Shown piece by piece: positions 52,353-62,114 of a DNA stretch of 64,000 nucleotides. The translations under genes were made by a program, and so were the position numbers. Under the pieces are notes generated by a model. The model did no database searches. It had not been told where the DNA came from and saw only the letters and a list, made by a program, of their open reading frames with translations. The DNA lies in the NCBI GenBank assembly GCA_016183765.1, contig JACPEA010000012.1, positions 1 through 64,000 of the forward strand. The letters run 5' to 3'. The stretch is from Bacteroidota bacterium. GTDB taxonomy: Bacteria; Bacteroidota; Bacteroidia; Chitinophagales; Chitinophagaceae. How positions within the stretch are numbered: the stretch's first letter is position 1; each line of letters starts with the position of its first letter.

Positions 52353-53483
52353 TTATTTGACAGAAAACTGGTAGCGGGTAAGGGACCGATAGGTGTCACC
52401 TGGTTTTAGAATAGTATTTGGAAAAGAGGGTTGGTTGGGACCATCCGGAAAGTGCTGGGTTTCCATACAAAAGGCAGCATGTTGCTGGTATGGCTGCTGC
52501 CACTTTCCTTTCAGGGTTCCATCCAGGAAATTACCGGTATAGAATTGCAGTCCGGGCTCTGTCGTGAACACTTCCATCAACCTGCCACTGGAGGCATCAT
52601 ATGCAGTCGCTATTTTTTCAAGGTCATTGCCCTTACGGTTCAATACCCAGTTATGATCATATCCCCCTTTTACGGCAGCCAGTTCTGCACCGATCTTTTT
52701 GGGAGACGTAAAATCCATCGGGGTGCCTTTTACAGCAGGCAACTGCCCGGTTGGTATCAGCAGGCTATCCACTGCCGTAAACTTTTCTGCCTGGAGCATC
52801 ACTTCATGATCCAGGATGGTATTCTGTTTTCCGGCAGACAAATTAAAATAACAATGATTGGTCAGATTTACCGGCGTAGCTTTATCCGTAGTGGCGCTGT
52901 AAGCGATCTGCAGGGCATTATCGGAACCGAGTGTGTACACTACTTCTATCATAAGATTACCCGGGAAACCCTGATCCCCGTCCTTACTGGTATACGTAAG
53001 TTTCAGGCTGCTGTCGCCCGCCGGTTTACTGGCCTGCCAGATCACTTTATCTAGTCCCTGCAGTCCGCCATGTAAGGTATTGCCATGATCGTTCAGGGTA
53101 AGCTGGTAAGCCTGGCCTTCCAGTATAAATTTTCCTTTGGCAATCCGGTTACCATAGCGACCCACCAGGCATCCGAAATAGGGGTTTGCTTTTTGCAGGT
53201 ACCCAGAAAGTGAATCGAAACCCAGTACCACATCTCCCAATTCCCCTTTCCTGTCAGGAACCCAAAGCTGTGTAACGGTTCCTCCGTAGTTAAGGATGCT
53301 TACCTGCGTACCCTGCGGGTTGGTAAGGGTATACTGCACTACCGAATCGTTTTGGATGGTTCCCCAACTTTGTTCTGTTATTTTGAAGGCCATTTGAGAA
53401 GGTTCGGTATGATCTGTACTGTTCCGGCAGGAGCTGAATAATACCAACATGACTGCCAGAAAAAAAAGACCCTGTTTATTCAT
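52353..53483 (-). CDS. galM: aldose 1-epimerase, lipoprotein form
   Basis: The enzyme interconverts alpha and beta anomers of aldoses. The ATG at 53483 gives 376 residues with a lipobox (MLVLFSSC), so the protein is exported and lipid-anchored, unlike the cytoplasmic E. coli form. Catalytic and binding residues are visible: GNTLHGG (His), NLTNHCYFNL (His), YDHNWVLNR (Asp/His) and CMETQHFPDGPNQPSFP (Glu region). It would present the right anomer to the neighbouring symporter or to isomerase. Confidence 0.93.
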   Translation of the reverse strand: MNKQGLFFLAVMLVLFSSCRNSTDHTEPSQMAFKITEQSWGTIQNDSVVQYTLTNPQGTQVSILNYGGTVTQLWVPDRKGELGDVVLGFDSLSGYLQKANPYFGCLVGRYGNRIAKGKFILEGQAYQLTLNDHGNTLHGGLQGLDKVIWQASKPAGDSSLKLTYTSKDGDQGFPGNLMIEVVYTLGSDNALQIAYSATTDKATPVNLTNHCYFNLSAGKQNTILDHEVMLQAEKFTAVDSLLIPTGQLPAVKGTPMDFTSPKKIGAELAAVKGGYDHNWVLNRKGNDLEKIATAYDASSGRLMEVFTTEPGLQFYTGNFLDGTLKGKWQQPYQQHAAFCMETQHFPDGPNQPSFPNTILKPGDTYRSLTRYQFSVK

Positions 53484-53594
53484 ATGTTTATTTTTATACC
53501 CGGGACAGACTGGTTTTACCACTGTCTCTTTTGTTTGATCTTATTTTATTTCAAATCTGCAGGTTCCGATCAGTATCCGATCTTGAAAATTAGT

Positions 53595-54923
53595 TCATAT
53601 AAACCGATTGATCAGGTTTTCGAGGTATTCCTGTTTGCCGCTAACTACTTTGGGTTCTCCCTGGGCGATGGCAAACTCGCGCAGTTTCTCCAGCGTCATC
53701 TTACCTGTTTCAAAATCCCTGCCTGCACCATTGTCGAATGAGGCATACCGGTCTTTGCGGATCTTCCGGTAGTCTGACTGCTGCAATACCTGGTCTGCCA
53801 CGATCAGTGCTCTGGCAAACACATCCATACCTCCGATATGGGCATAGAACAGGTCTGCCGGATCGGTTGAATTACGCCTGCGTTTGGCATCGAAGTTGAT
53901 GCCGCCGCCAGCAAAACCACCTGCTTCCAGAACCACCAGCATGGTCTCTGCCAGTTCATTGATATTATTGGGAAACTGGTCCGTGTCCCAACCGTTCTGG
54001 TAATCGCCCCGGTTGGCATCCATGCTGCCCAATACACCGGCATCGGCCGCCACCTGCAGTTCATGTTGGAAAGTATGCCCGGCCAGTGTGGCATGGTTCA
54101 CTTCAATATTTAATTTAAAATCATTCAGCAGATCGAACTGGCGCAGGAAACCGATCACGGTTTCGCTGTCATAATCATACTGGTGTTTGCTCGGCTCGCA
54201 AGGTTTGGGCTCAATAAAGAAGGTCCCGGTAAAACCCTGCCTGCGTGCATAATCTTTGGCCGTATGCAGGAAACGGGCCAAATGTTCTTTCTCCCGTTTC
54301 ATGTCGGTATTCAGCAAACTCATATATCCTTCACGTCCGCCCCAGAATACATAGTTTTCGCCTCCCAGTGCAATAGTGGCATCCAATGCTGCTTTTACCT
54401 GTGCACCGGCATGTGCCAGCACGTGAAAATCAGGGTTGGTGGCAGCTCCGTTCATGTAACGGCGGTTATTGAAAAGATTAGCGGTACCCCACAATAGTTT
54501 CACACCACTGGCGGACTGTTTCTGTTTGGCATAATCAACCAGGGCCTGCAGCCTTCTTTCGTTCTCGTGTACATCGTCCGTATAATCCACTACATCCACA
54601 TCGTGAAAACAGTAGTATGGGATATTCATTTTGGTGATGAATTCAAAAGCCGCATCCATCTTGTCCTTTGCTTTTTCTACTGCATCTGCTTTTGCGTTCC
54701 ATGGATACAGGTGTGTGGGTTCTCCGAATGGATCGCCTCCATTCCCAACAAAGGAATGCCAGTAAGCACAGGCAAAACGCAACCAGTCTTTCATGGCTTT
54801 GCCGGCTACTATTTTGTCTGCATCGTACCAACGAAAAGCCAATGGATTATCACTGCCGGCTCCTTCATATTTCACCTGGCCAATTCCCTGGAAAAACTCC
54901 TTGTCGCCTGTTATCACTTTCAT
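53595..54923 (-). CDS. xylA: xylose isomerase
   Basis: This enzyme converts D-xylose to D-xylulose. The 442-residue length is that of the class II enzyme. Motifs: [10 protein letters not shown] with catalytic His and Asp, [16 protein letters not shown] with metal Glu and Lys, [19 protein letters not shown], and [20 protein letters not shown]. It starts 18 bases after xylB on the same strand. It resembles the Bacteroides-type enzymes used to engineer yeast, as far as the eye can tell. Confidence 0.96.
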   Translation of the reverse strand: MKVITGDKEFFQGIGQVKYEGAGSDNPLAFRWYDADKIVAGKAMKDWLRFACAYWHSFVGNGGDPFGEPTHLYPWNAKADAVEKAKDKMDAAFEFITKMNIPYYCFHDVDVVDYTDDVHENERRLQALVDYAKQKQSASGVKLLWGTANLFNNRRYMNGAATNPDFHVLAHAGAQVKAALDATIALGGENYVFWGGREGYMSLLNTDMKREKEHLARFLHTAKDYARRQGFTGTFFIEPKPCEPSKHQYDYDSETVIGFLRQFDLLNDFKLNIEVNHATLAGHTFQHELQVAADAGVLGSMDANRGDYQNGWDTDQFPNNINELAETMLVVLEAGGFAGGGINFDAKRRRNSTDPADLFYAHIGGMDVFARALIVADQVLQQSDYRKIRKDRYASFDNGAGRDFETGKMTLEKLREFAIAQGEPKVVSGKQEYLENLINRFI

Positions 54924-54941
54924 ATTGTTATGATTTGGTCA

Positions 54942-56435
54942 TTACGAATTGTATGATGTTCTCAGTTTATCCTGTAGTAATTTTTCCCATTCCTGGTACA
55001 TCGTATCATATCGTTTTGTATCAGAAGGCTGCACTACTTTCAGCTTCTTCATGTTGCCGAAAGCCTCTTTTTCATCACGATAAATACCTGCACCGATACC
55101 TGCACCAAGGGCTGCGCCCACGCTTCCGTCACAGGCATACAATTCTACAGGTACTCCGGTGGTATTGACAAATATTTCCGTAAACACATCACTGAGAAAC
55201 AGGTTAGCCCGTCCTGCGCGTATCACTGAGGGCTGCAAGCCATTGCCACGCATGATATCCAGTCCATAACGGAAGGAGAAAGCGATACCCTCCTGTGCCG
55301 CCCGGAACAAGTGTGCTGATCCATGTTTATTGAGATCGATATTCAGCACATGCGCACCAATAGTTGCATTATTCAGCATCCTCTCCGCGCCGTTGCCGAA
55401 GGGCAGGATAGAAAGTCCCTCACTTCCTGGTTGAATGGCAGCTGCCGCTATATTCATTTCCTGATAGCTTAGTTGCGCCCCGGTTATGTTGCGTACCCAA
55501 TTATTGAGGATACCTGTTCCATTAATGCACAACAGGATCCCCAACCGCTGTTGCAGTGCACTATGGTTGACATGTGCAAACGTATTTACACGGGATTGCG
55601 GATCGTAGGTCAGTATGTCGCTGACACTATAAATCACGCCAGATGTTCCGGCAGTAGCAGCGATCTCACCGGGTTGCAGCACATTCAGCGATAAGGCGTT
55701 GTTCAACTGATCGCCCGCCTTGTACGATACCGGGATACCTGCTTTCAGTCGCAGCATATCAGCCACTTCCGGGCTTATCATTCCATGAGGTTCAAACACT
55801 TTTTTGATCGGGGGGATGATTGCCGTATCAAAACCATAATAGGCAAATACATCTTTCGACAGTTCCTGTTCGGCAAAATCCCAGAAGATCCCTTCCGACA
55901 AAGCAGAGAGGGTTGTGCCCGTCTGGCCAGTGAATTTCATGGCGATAAAATCCCCGGGTAATAGCACCTGGTCAATTTGTTCGTAGCGTTCCGGCTCATG
56001 AAGTTTTACCCATGCCAGTTTGGATGCTGTGAAATTACCCGGTGAATTCAATAAATGGGAAAGGCATTTCTCCGGACCGATAGCGTCAAAAGCTGCGTTG
56101 CCGATAGCTACCGAACGGCTATCGCACCAGATAATGCTATCGCGGAGAACACGCTGGTTTTTATCTACCAATACCAGTCCATGCATCTGGTAACCGATAC
56201 CAATGGCCCCAATATCTGCCGGATGATAGTTTCCGGTGGCGTGTGCTTTGAGGATAGCCTGCTGCACATGCTGCCACCACATTTCGGGCGACTGCTCGGC
56301 CCAGCCGGGCTGCAGTGATGTAATGCCCGATTCGGATTCGGGATACTGCGCCGATGCCAGGATTTGTTGCGTAGCAGCATCTACTATCGAAACTTTGATA
56401 GAAGAAGTGCCAACATCTATTCCTAATAATAGCAT
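54942..56435 (-). CDS. xylB: xylulokinase (FGGY family)
   Basis: This kinase phosphorylates D-xylulose to xylulose 5-phosphate. The ATG at 56435 gives 497 residues starting MLLLGIDVGTSSIKVSIVD, the FGGY phosphate-binding opening; the longer ORF start has no support. Other motifs are QMHGLVLVDKNQRVLRDSIIWCD, IAATAGTSGVIYSVSD and SDVFTEIFVNTTGVPVE. It leads the xylB-xylA-galM-symporter unit. Two palindromes lie in the 456-base gap upstream. Confidence 0.94.
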   Translation of the reverse strand: MLLLGIDVGTSSIKVSIVDAATQQILASAQYPESESGITSLQPGWAEQSPEMWWQHVQQAILKAHATGNYHPADIGAIGIGYQMHGLVLVDKNQRVLRDSIIWCDSRSVAIGNAAFDAIGPEKCLSHLLNSPGNFTASKLAWVKLHEPERYEQIDQVLLPGDFIAMKFTGQTGTTLSALSEGIFWDFAEQELSKDVFAYYGFDTAIIPPIKKVFEPHGMISPEVADMLRLKAGIPVSYKAGDQLNNALSLNVLQPGEIAATAGTSGVIYSVSDILTYDPQSRVNTFAHVNHSALQQRLGILLCINGTGILNNWVRNITGAQLSYQEMNIAAAAIQPGSEGLSILPFGNGAERMLNNATIGAHVLNIDLNKHGSAHLFRAAQEGIAFSFRYGLDIMRGNGLQPSVIRAGRANLFLSDVFTEIFVNTTGVPVELYACDGSVGAALGAGIGAGIYRDEKEAFGNMKKLKVVQPSDTKRYDTMYQEWEKLLQDKLRTSYNS

Positions 56436-56462
56436 TCGTATTTTTTTATACACTACCCCAGC

Positions 56463-56481
56463 CATTCCATATAATGGAATG
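56463..56481. promoter_or_regulatory. palindrome upstream of xylB
   Basis: CATTCCAT-ATA-ATGGAATG is a perfect inverted repeat 28-46 bases before the xylB start, in operator position. A second perfect palindrome, ACGATATCGT, lies at 56603-56612, and TTGCAA occurs twice in between. The rest of this 456-base gap shows no gene or clear TAnnTTTG box. Confidence 0.5.
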
Positions 56482-56891
56482 TGCAACCGGGTTAGATGGA
56501 TCAATTTACTGATAATGTTTGCAAAAAGCCGGAATTCCTTGCAATAAATACCTGCACCCGTTAAAACCCATCAAAAGCTACCTGCAACAATACTTTGCGA
56601 AAACGATATCGTAAACAAACAAAAATTACCGCCGGTTCTGTAAATTCATGAAAGGAACTGTTCTCAGCGATTGGGCGTATTTTCCACTGTTGCTGCAATA
56701 GGCCGTCAGGAATTGCCTCCTGTTGTATCTGGCATGGGTGGTGAAAAGCATGGAACGGATGCAGCAAAACCCGTTCCCGGAAACACAAGGGACAGGAACT
56801 GACAGCCTGCCTAAAACAGACCTGCCATTGGCTCTTCGCTGATTTGTATGAAATATATGATACCGCTTCACTTATCCTAAAACCAAAATGT

Positions 56892-58406
56892 ATGCCTAAC
56901 GCTGCTCTTCATCGAACTTCCCCACTGGTATTCCTGTTGCTCCTCTTCTGCACTTCTGCCAAAACACAGCCCGGTCACCTGGGTCTTTTTGATCAACAGG
57001 ATGCTATTGGCAACCCAACACAAAAGGGATCTGTTGTGTACCATACAAATGATCAGACCTACCTGCTCACCGGTGCCGGGAAAAATATGTGGTTTGACCA
57101 TGACCAGTTCCACTTTGCCTGGAAAAAGATCAAGGGGGATTTTATCATAAAAGCCACTATCCGTTTTATAGGCAAGGGCTCGGACGAACACCGGAAAATC
57201 GGTATCATCGCAAGGGATCAGCTTACGCCCGACGCACGTCATATCAATGCCTGTGTACACGGAAATACGCTGACATCCATGCAATACAGAGAAGTAGCTG
57301 GTGATTCTACCAGGGAAATCCCCGTATCCTCCTTTCATCCCACCGAAATAGAACTGGAACGCTCAGGCAATGTATTTACTTTTTCCGCTGCCAGCGCCGG
57401 CGAAAACTATAAATCAGTCCGCAAAGAAGTCATCCTGAATGAAGAAGTATATGCAGGTATCTACATCTGTTCCCATGCAGAAAATATTCTGGAGCAGGCT
57501 GTATTCAGCAATGTGCGTATCATCATACCCCCCTCCCGCGATTTTCGGGTTTACCGCGATTACCTGGGGAGCCATCTCGAAGTAATGGATATCGCAACCG
57601 GGCACCGCAGGATATTGCACAGTGCTCCCAATTCACTGCAGGCGCCCAACTGGACGCCCGATAACCAATACCTTATTTACAACGAAGACGGTCTGTTACG
57701 CAGATACGAACTGGCCACCGGAAAAATTTCTGTACTGAACACGGGCTTTGCCAGGGATAACAATAATGACCATGCGCTTTCATTCGATGGCAAACGAATG
57801 GCTATCAGCAACCATACCGGGCCTGAACATACTTCTGTGATCTACACGTTACCCGTTAGCGGCTCCGACAAACCAGAGCAGATCACATCCGAAAAAGATG
57901 GACATTCTTACCTGCATGGCTGGTCGCCGGATGGCAGCAAACTGCTTTTTACCGGTCAACGGGGAAAAGAGTGGAATATCTGGTCTGTGGATATCGCCAC
58001 TAAAAAACAAATCCGGTTAACTGAAGACCCCTTGCTGGATGACGGACCCGAATATACGCCTGACGGTAAATATATTTATTTCAATTCGGTCCGCACGGGC
58101 ACCATGAAACTCTGGAGAATGAAACCAGATGGCTCGGAACAGGAGCAGGTAACATTTGATGCATACAACGACTGGTTCCCCCATATATCGCCCGATGGTA
58201 AATGGATCGTGTACCTTTCCTTTCCCAAAGAGATCGACCCTTCCTCCCATCCCTTTTACCAGAAAGTATACCTTCGGCTGATGCCTGCGGGTGGCGGCGT
58301 TCCCAGAACCATTGCGTATGTATATGGCGGACAGGGAACCATCAATGTACCCAGCTGGTCGCCCGACAGCAAAAAAATCGCTTTTGTGAGTAATACTAAA
58401 CTATGA
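56892..58406 (+). CDS. exported TolB-like beta-propeller protein
   Basis: The ATG at 56892 gives 504 residues with a signal peptide (LVFLLLLFCTSAKTQ). Residues about 25-210 look like a DUF1349/concanavalin-like domain (KNMWFDHDQFHFAWKKIKGDF, KIGIIARDQ). Residues about 220-500 form PD40/TolB propeller repeats: APNWTPDNQYLIYN, LHGWSPDGSKLLFTG, GPEYTPDGKYIYFN, FPHISPDGKWIVYL and VPSWSPDSKKIAFV. It probably binds glycans or proteins outside the inner membrane. It diverges from the xylose operon and is followed by a GntP permease gene. No enzyme site is seen. Confidence 0.85.
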   Translation: MPNAALHRTSPLVFLLLLFCTSAKTQPGHLGLFDQQDAIGNPTQKGSVVYHTNDQTYLLTGAGKNMWFDHDQFHFAWKKIKGDFIIKATIRFIGKGSDEHRKIGIIARDQLTPDARHINACVHGNTLTSMQYREVAGDSTREIPVSSFHPTEIELERSGNVFTFSAASAGENYKSVRKEVILNEEVYAGIYICSHAENILEQAVFSNVRIIIPPSRDFRVYRDYLGSHLEVMDIATGHRRILHSAPNSLQAPNWTPDNQYLIYNEDGLLRRYELATGKISVLNTGFARDNNNDHALSFDGKRMAISNHTGPEHTSVIYTLPVSGSDKPEQITSEKDGHSYLHGWSPDGSKLLFTGQRGKEWNIWSVDIATKKQIRLTEDPLLDDGPEYTPDGKYIYFNSVRTGTMKLWRMKPDGSEQEQVTFDAYNDWFPHISPDGKWIVYLSFPKEIDPSSHPFYQKVYLRLMPAGGGVPRTIAYVYGGQGTINVPSWSPDSKKIAFVSNTKL

Positions 58407-58494
58407 TCAGGATAGCAGGTAATGATACCCCTATCAATAGAGAAAAAACAGGGACACTTATTCAATACCGTATCTTACATACAATACAAAGCCC

Positions 58495-59811
58495 ATGGTA
58501 TTCCTCATCATTTTATTCGCGATCGCCTTACAGGTATTTCTTACCGTAAAAAAAATCAGCCCGTTTCTGTCGCTCCTGGTGGTTGCCATTGTATCCGGTC
58601 TGTTGTTGGGCATGGAACCATCTGTACTGCTGACGTCCATTGAAAAAGGGGTGGGCAGCACGCTTGGCGGACTTGCCCTCATTGTTTGCCTGGGCGCCGT
58701 TCTGGGAAAAATATTGGAAACCAGTGGTGCCGCCGAACAGATCTCCGGCACGCTGATCAACGGTTTTGGTGAAAAAAATATTCAATGGGCTGTGCTGCTC
58801 ACCGGTTTTCTGATCGGTATCCCACTTTATTACAACGCAGGATTTGTGATCCTGGTGCCATTGGTATTTTCCATCGCCCGTAGAACAGGCCTTCCGTTAT
58901 TGTATATCGTTATGCCCATGGCAGCTTCCTTATCAACCACACATTGTTTTCTTCCACCCCATCCCGGACCGGTAGTACTGGTCAACGCTTTTAAGGCCAA
59001 TATGGGTAAAACACTGATGTATGGACTTGTGATAGCCATCCCGGCAGTGATCATTGCCGGACCGTTACTGGGAAGGGTTTTAAAAAACAGGAAAGCCGGC
59101 AGCTACGACCTGTTTGGAGATACGGACCCGGTTGCACACGAACACCTGCCTTCCGTTCTATCCAGCTTTTGCATTGCCCTGATGCCGGTTGTACTCATCA
59201 GTATGGCTGTGATCGGCAATCTTATCCTTGACAAAGAAAATGTGCTTCGTCGTTTCCTGGCTTTTACCGGTGACTCCACCATTGCCTTATTGTTGGCCGT
59301 AATTGCCGCGATCTATTTTTTTGGATTACGGATCCACAAGACCATGCCACAGGTAATGCAATGGGCATCCGATGCCATTTCCGGTATAGCGGTGATCTTA
59401 CTGACCATTACAGCTGGTGGCGTATTCAAGCAGGTGCTGATCGATAGTGGTACCGGCAGTTATATATCTTCCTTCAGCAGCACACTGGAAATGCCACCCC
59501 TGTTATTTGCCTGGATCTTAACGGCGCTATTACGTGTTACGATGGGTTCAGCAACCGTTGCAGGATTAACAGCGGCCGGTATTGTATCACCACTGGTTGC
59601 TGCCGGTCATGTATCGCCTGAGCTGATGGTACTGGCCGTTGGAGCGGGCAGCGTATTCGGATCGCATATCAACGATTCAGGTTTCTGGATGTATAAGGAG
59701 TTCTTCGGGTTGTCTTTAAAAGAAACATTCCTGTCGTGGACGGTCATGGAAACATTGATCTCCATCATCGGTCTCGCAGGAGTATGGATACTGCAGCTGT
59801 TTATCCGGTAA
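58495..59811 (+). CDS. GntP-family gluconate/organic acid:H+ symporter
   Basis: The 438-residue inner-membrane protein has about 12 hydrophobic segments. GntP family marks are visible: LGKILETSGAAEQISGTLI, GIPLYYNAGFVILVPLVF, THCFLPPHPGPV and the C-terminal HINDSGFWMYKEFFGLS. Members carry gluconate, idonate, glycerate or similar sugar acids. Placement next to xylose and mannonate genes fits sugar-acid uptake. It follows the TolB-like gene by 88 bases, likely one transcript. Confidence 0.92.
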   Translation: MVFLIILFAIALQVFLTVKKISPFLSLLVVAIVSGLLLGMEPSVLLTSIEKGVGSTLGGLALIVCLGAVLGKILETSGAAEQISGTLINGFGEKNIQWAVLLTGFLIGIPLYYNAGFVILVPLVFSIARRTGLPLLYIVMPMAASLSTTHCFLPPHPGPVVLVNAFKANMGKTLMYGLVIAIPAVIIAGPLLGRVLKNRKAGSYDLFGDTDPVAHEHLPSVLSSFCIALMPVVLISMAVIGNLILDKENVLRRFLAFTGDSTIALLLAVIAAIYFFGLRIHKTMPQVMQWASDAISGIAVILLTITAGGVFKQVLIDSGTGSYISSFSSTLEMPPLLFAWILTALLRVTMGSATVAGLTAAGIVSPLVAAGHVSPELMVLAVGAGSVFGSHINDSGFWMYKEFFGLSLKETFLSWTVMETLISIIGLAGVWILQLFIR

Positions 59812-59843
59812 ACAGCGCAAAATATTTTCCGCTTCGTTTATCC

Positions 59844-60272
59844 TTACGATTGGATGTAACTATGCAGGTGTGAAATAGTTTCCTGCTGCGTTGAAATGGT
59901 TTCCGTAACCACATCATTGATAGAGATGATACCCGCCAGCTGACCATTTTCAATCACAGGCAGGTAACGGATATGTTTATCCGACATCAGCTGCATACAG
60001 GCATCTACGGTATCAGACTGTTTGATCACAGGAAAATCCGCGGTCATGATCTCCCGCACCGGAGTTTCACTTGAATAGCGCCCCATCAGGATCACTTTCC
60101 GGGAATAATCGCGTTCTGTCATGATACCCAGAAAAGTATCCTTCTCCATGATCACCACAGAACCGATATTCTGTTCAGACATGATTTTTAATGCTGCGAT
60201 TACCGTGGTTTCCGGTGTTACGGTGGTTACCCGGTTCCCTTTTCTTTTTAGAATATCACTTACTTTATGCAT
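59844..60272 (-). CDS. two-CBS-domain protein
   Basis: The ATG at 60272 gives 142 residues (MHKVSDILKRKG). It consists of a CBS pair: VTPETTVIAALKIMSEQNIGSVVIM with FLGIMTERDYSRK, then IKQSDTVDACMQLMSDKHIRYLPVI with LAGIISINDVV. Stand-alone CBS pairs bind adenosyl nucleotides (AMP, ATP, SAM) and act as sensors. The partner is unknown. It converges on the GntP gene and has no operon partner. The longer ORF start is poorly supported. Confidence 0.88.
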   Translation of the reverse strand: MHKVSDILKRKGNRVTTVTPETTVIAALKIMSEQNIGSVVIMEKDTFLGIMTERDYSRKVILMGRYSSETPVREIMTADFPVIKQSDTVDACMQLMSDKHIRYLPVIENGQLAGIISINDVVTETISTQQETISHLHSYIQS

Positions 60273-60474
60273 ATGGCAGAATTTACCACATAAGTTAACA
60301 CAATTTCTCGGGATTGTCAAGTCCCATATTTCTTCAACCATCCTAATTGTCTGATAATCAGTTATAAAAACACCTAATATTGTCAATAAGCCAAAATTTC
60401 ACTAAAAAAAACCTGGTGGTGTTTCATACACCATTACAGTTCTGTAACTTGATTACTCATTTAAAACCTATCTT

Positions 60475-60771
60475 ATGAAAAAACTACTCATCATCATTGC
60501 TGCTGTTCTCTGCTTTTCTACCGCTTCATTTGCCCAGGCCAAACCTTCGTCAGAAAAAGCCAAAGCAGCCACCAGCAAGACCACCCCGGCCGATACCAAA
60601 AAAGCCAGTACTGCCGCACCTGTTAAAAAAGACGGCACACCCGACATGCGTTACAAAGCCAACAAGGAAGCCGCCAAAACCGCAGCTCCTGCTGGTCCCT
60701 TAAAAAAAGATGGCACACCGGATATGCGCCACAAAGCCAACAAAGAAGCCGCAGCCAAAAAGAAAGGGTAA
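60475..60771 (+). CDS. small exported basic protein with a duplicated KKDGTPDMR motif
   Basis: The 98-residue protein has a signal peptide (LLIIIAAVLCFSTASFAQ) and then a Lys/Ala-rich, probably disordered chain. The unit PVKKDGTPDMRYKANKEAAK recurs as PLKKDGTPDMRHKANKEAA 32 residues later. I recall similar small proteins in Chitinophagaceae but know no function. The charge (+) suggests binding to nucleic acid, LPS or peptidoglycan. It is single, with a terminator directly after it. Confidence 0.8.
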   Translation: MKKLLIIIAAVLCFSTASFAQAKPSSEKAKAATSKTTPADTKKASTAAPVKKDGTPDMRYKANKEAAKTAAPAGPLKKDGTPDMRHKANKEAAAKKKG

Positions 60772-60785
60772 TCCAGGTACCTGCC

Positions 60786-60822
60786 CAATAAAAAACTTTC
60801 CGTCATGCGGAAGGTTTTTTAT
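60786..60822 (+). terminator. terminator of the small basic protein gene
   Basis: AAAACTTTCCG and CGGAAGGTTTT pair around TCATG, followed by TTATT. It also has an A-run on the 5' side and could serve the minus-strand flavoprotein gene. Confidence 0.8.
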
Positions 60823-60880
60823 TGATAAGCACATTTACATAAAATACCAAAATCCTGCTATAAGCGGCGGAAATACTATG

Positions 60881-62113
60881 TTATCCGAGCGCTGCGGCCG
60901 CTACAGACCGTGCAGCGATCCAGCCGCTGGTCCAGGCATGCTGGAAATTGAATCCACCAGTGATGCCATCTACATCCAGTATTTCCCCGGCAAAATAGAT
61001 CCCGGATTGTTTACGGCTTTGCAGGGTATTGGGATCTACTTCTGCCAGCTGAATACCGCCACAGGTAACAAATTCTTCTTTAAAAGTGGTTTTTCCTTTC
61101 ACCGGTAATTCCTGCGCTGAAAGGTTTTTGATCAGTTTATTCTGCTGTTTAGCCGGTATTTCGGCCCATCGTATATCCGGGTTGCTATCGCTCACCTGCA
61201 ACAGGTACAACCATAACCGGTTGGGCAAACCAAAGGGGTTCCTGTTTCCCATTTTCATGGTGGCATGGGTTTCCCGGTAAGCCGACCAGGCCATACGCAG
61301 ATCCTGTTCTGTTTGTCCGGGCAGCCAGTTCACCAGCAATGTGAATTGATATTGTTTATCGGCCAGTTGCCTGGCTCCCCAGGCAGATAAGCGCAGGATG
61401 GCAGGCCCGCTCATACCCCAGTGGGTGATCAGCAGCGGCCCCTGTTCTGCCAGTTTGGTACCCAGTACCTTAACAGCGGCGTTTTCTACGGCAACACCCA
61501 TCAGTTCTGTAATACTGTTGCCCGGCATATTACAGGTAAATAAGGAAGGAACCGGCTCCGCAATACTATGACCCAACTCACGCAACCAGCCGAACATAAT
61601 TGATTTTGGATAACCACCGCAGGCAACGCATACATAACCGGCTGTGAAAACAGCACCAGGCGTGCGAATAGAAAAACCATTGGGCGTGACCGCTATCTGC
61701 TGTACTTCGCATTGCACCAGTACCTTGACACCATATTTAACTGCCTCTCGCAGCAGGCAGTTAACGATCGTCTGCGAATCGTCCGTTACAGGGAACATCC
61801 TGCCGTCTGCTTCCGTTTTCAGTTGAACACCGCGTTCTGCAAACCACTCAATAGTGTCTCCGGGATGGAAAGAGTGAAAGGTCTTTTTAACAAAATGCTG
61901 TCCTCTCGGGTATCGTTTTACCAGTTCAGGGATATCAAAACAAGCATGTGTTACGTTACAACGTCCACCACCACTCACTTTCACTTTCGACAATAACTTA
62001 TTCGACTTTTCAACAATGGTCACTTTCAATTCCGGGTTCATGCGTGCGGCATTCACTGCACAGAAAAATCCGGCAGCACCGCCTCCAATTACTAACAGTG
62101 ATTTGTCTCTCAT
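60881..62113 (-). CDS. BaiN/HI0933-family NAD(P)/FAD-dependent oxidoreductase
   Basis: The 410-residue flavoprotein has an N-terminal FAD-binding dinucleotide fold (LLVIGGGAAGFFCAVNAARM), the family marks VSGGGRCNVTHAC and RGQHFVKKTFHSF, and the C-terminal TCGGIQLAEVDPNTLQSR. It ends with FAGEILDVDGITGGFNFQHAW and SGWIAARS. The substrate is unknown for most members; BaiN itself is linked to bile-acid chemistry, which does not apply here. It starts one base after the M20 peptidase stop, so the two are cotranscribed. Confidence 0.93.
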   Translation of the reverse strand: MRDKSLLVIGGGAAGFFCAVNAARMNPELKVTIVEKSNKLLSKVKVSGGGRCNVTHACFDIPELVKRYPRGQHFVKKTFHSFHPGDTIEWFAERGVQLKTEADGRMFPVTDDSQTIVNCLLREAVKYGVKVLVQCEVQQIAVTPNGFSIRTPGAVFTAGYVCVACGGYPKSIMFGWLRELGHSIAEPVPSLFTCNMPGNSITELMGVAVENAAVKVLGTKLAEQGPLLITHWGMSGPAILRLSAWGARQLADKQYQFTLLVNWLPGQTEQDLRMAWSAYRETHATMKMGNRNPFGLPNRLWLYLLQVSDSNPDIRWAEIPAKQQNKLIKNLSAQELPVKGKTTFKEEFVTCGGIQLAEVDPNTLQSRKQSGIYFAGEILDVDGITGGFNFQHAWTSGWIAARSVAAAALG

Positions 62114-62114
62114 A

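Noticed and set aside
56436-56891. Possible riboswitch or small RNA in the xylB/TolB gap
   Set aside because: Only palindromes were found; no known riboswitch core or terminator-like fold could be recognised.
60292-60386. Two TTGACA-N16/17-TAAC pairs upstream of the CBS gene resembling E. coli sigma-70 promoters
   Set aside because: The Bacteroidota main sigma factor uses a TTG/TAnnTTTG consensus, so the match is probably chance in AT-rich DNA.
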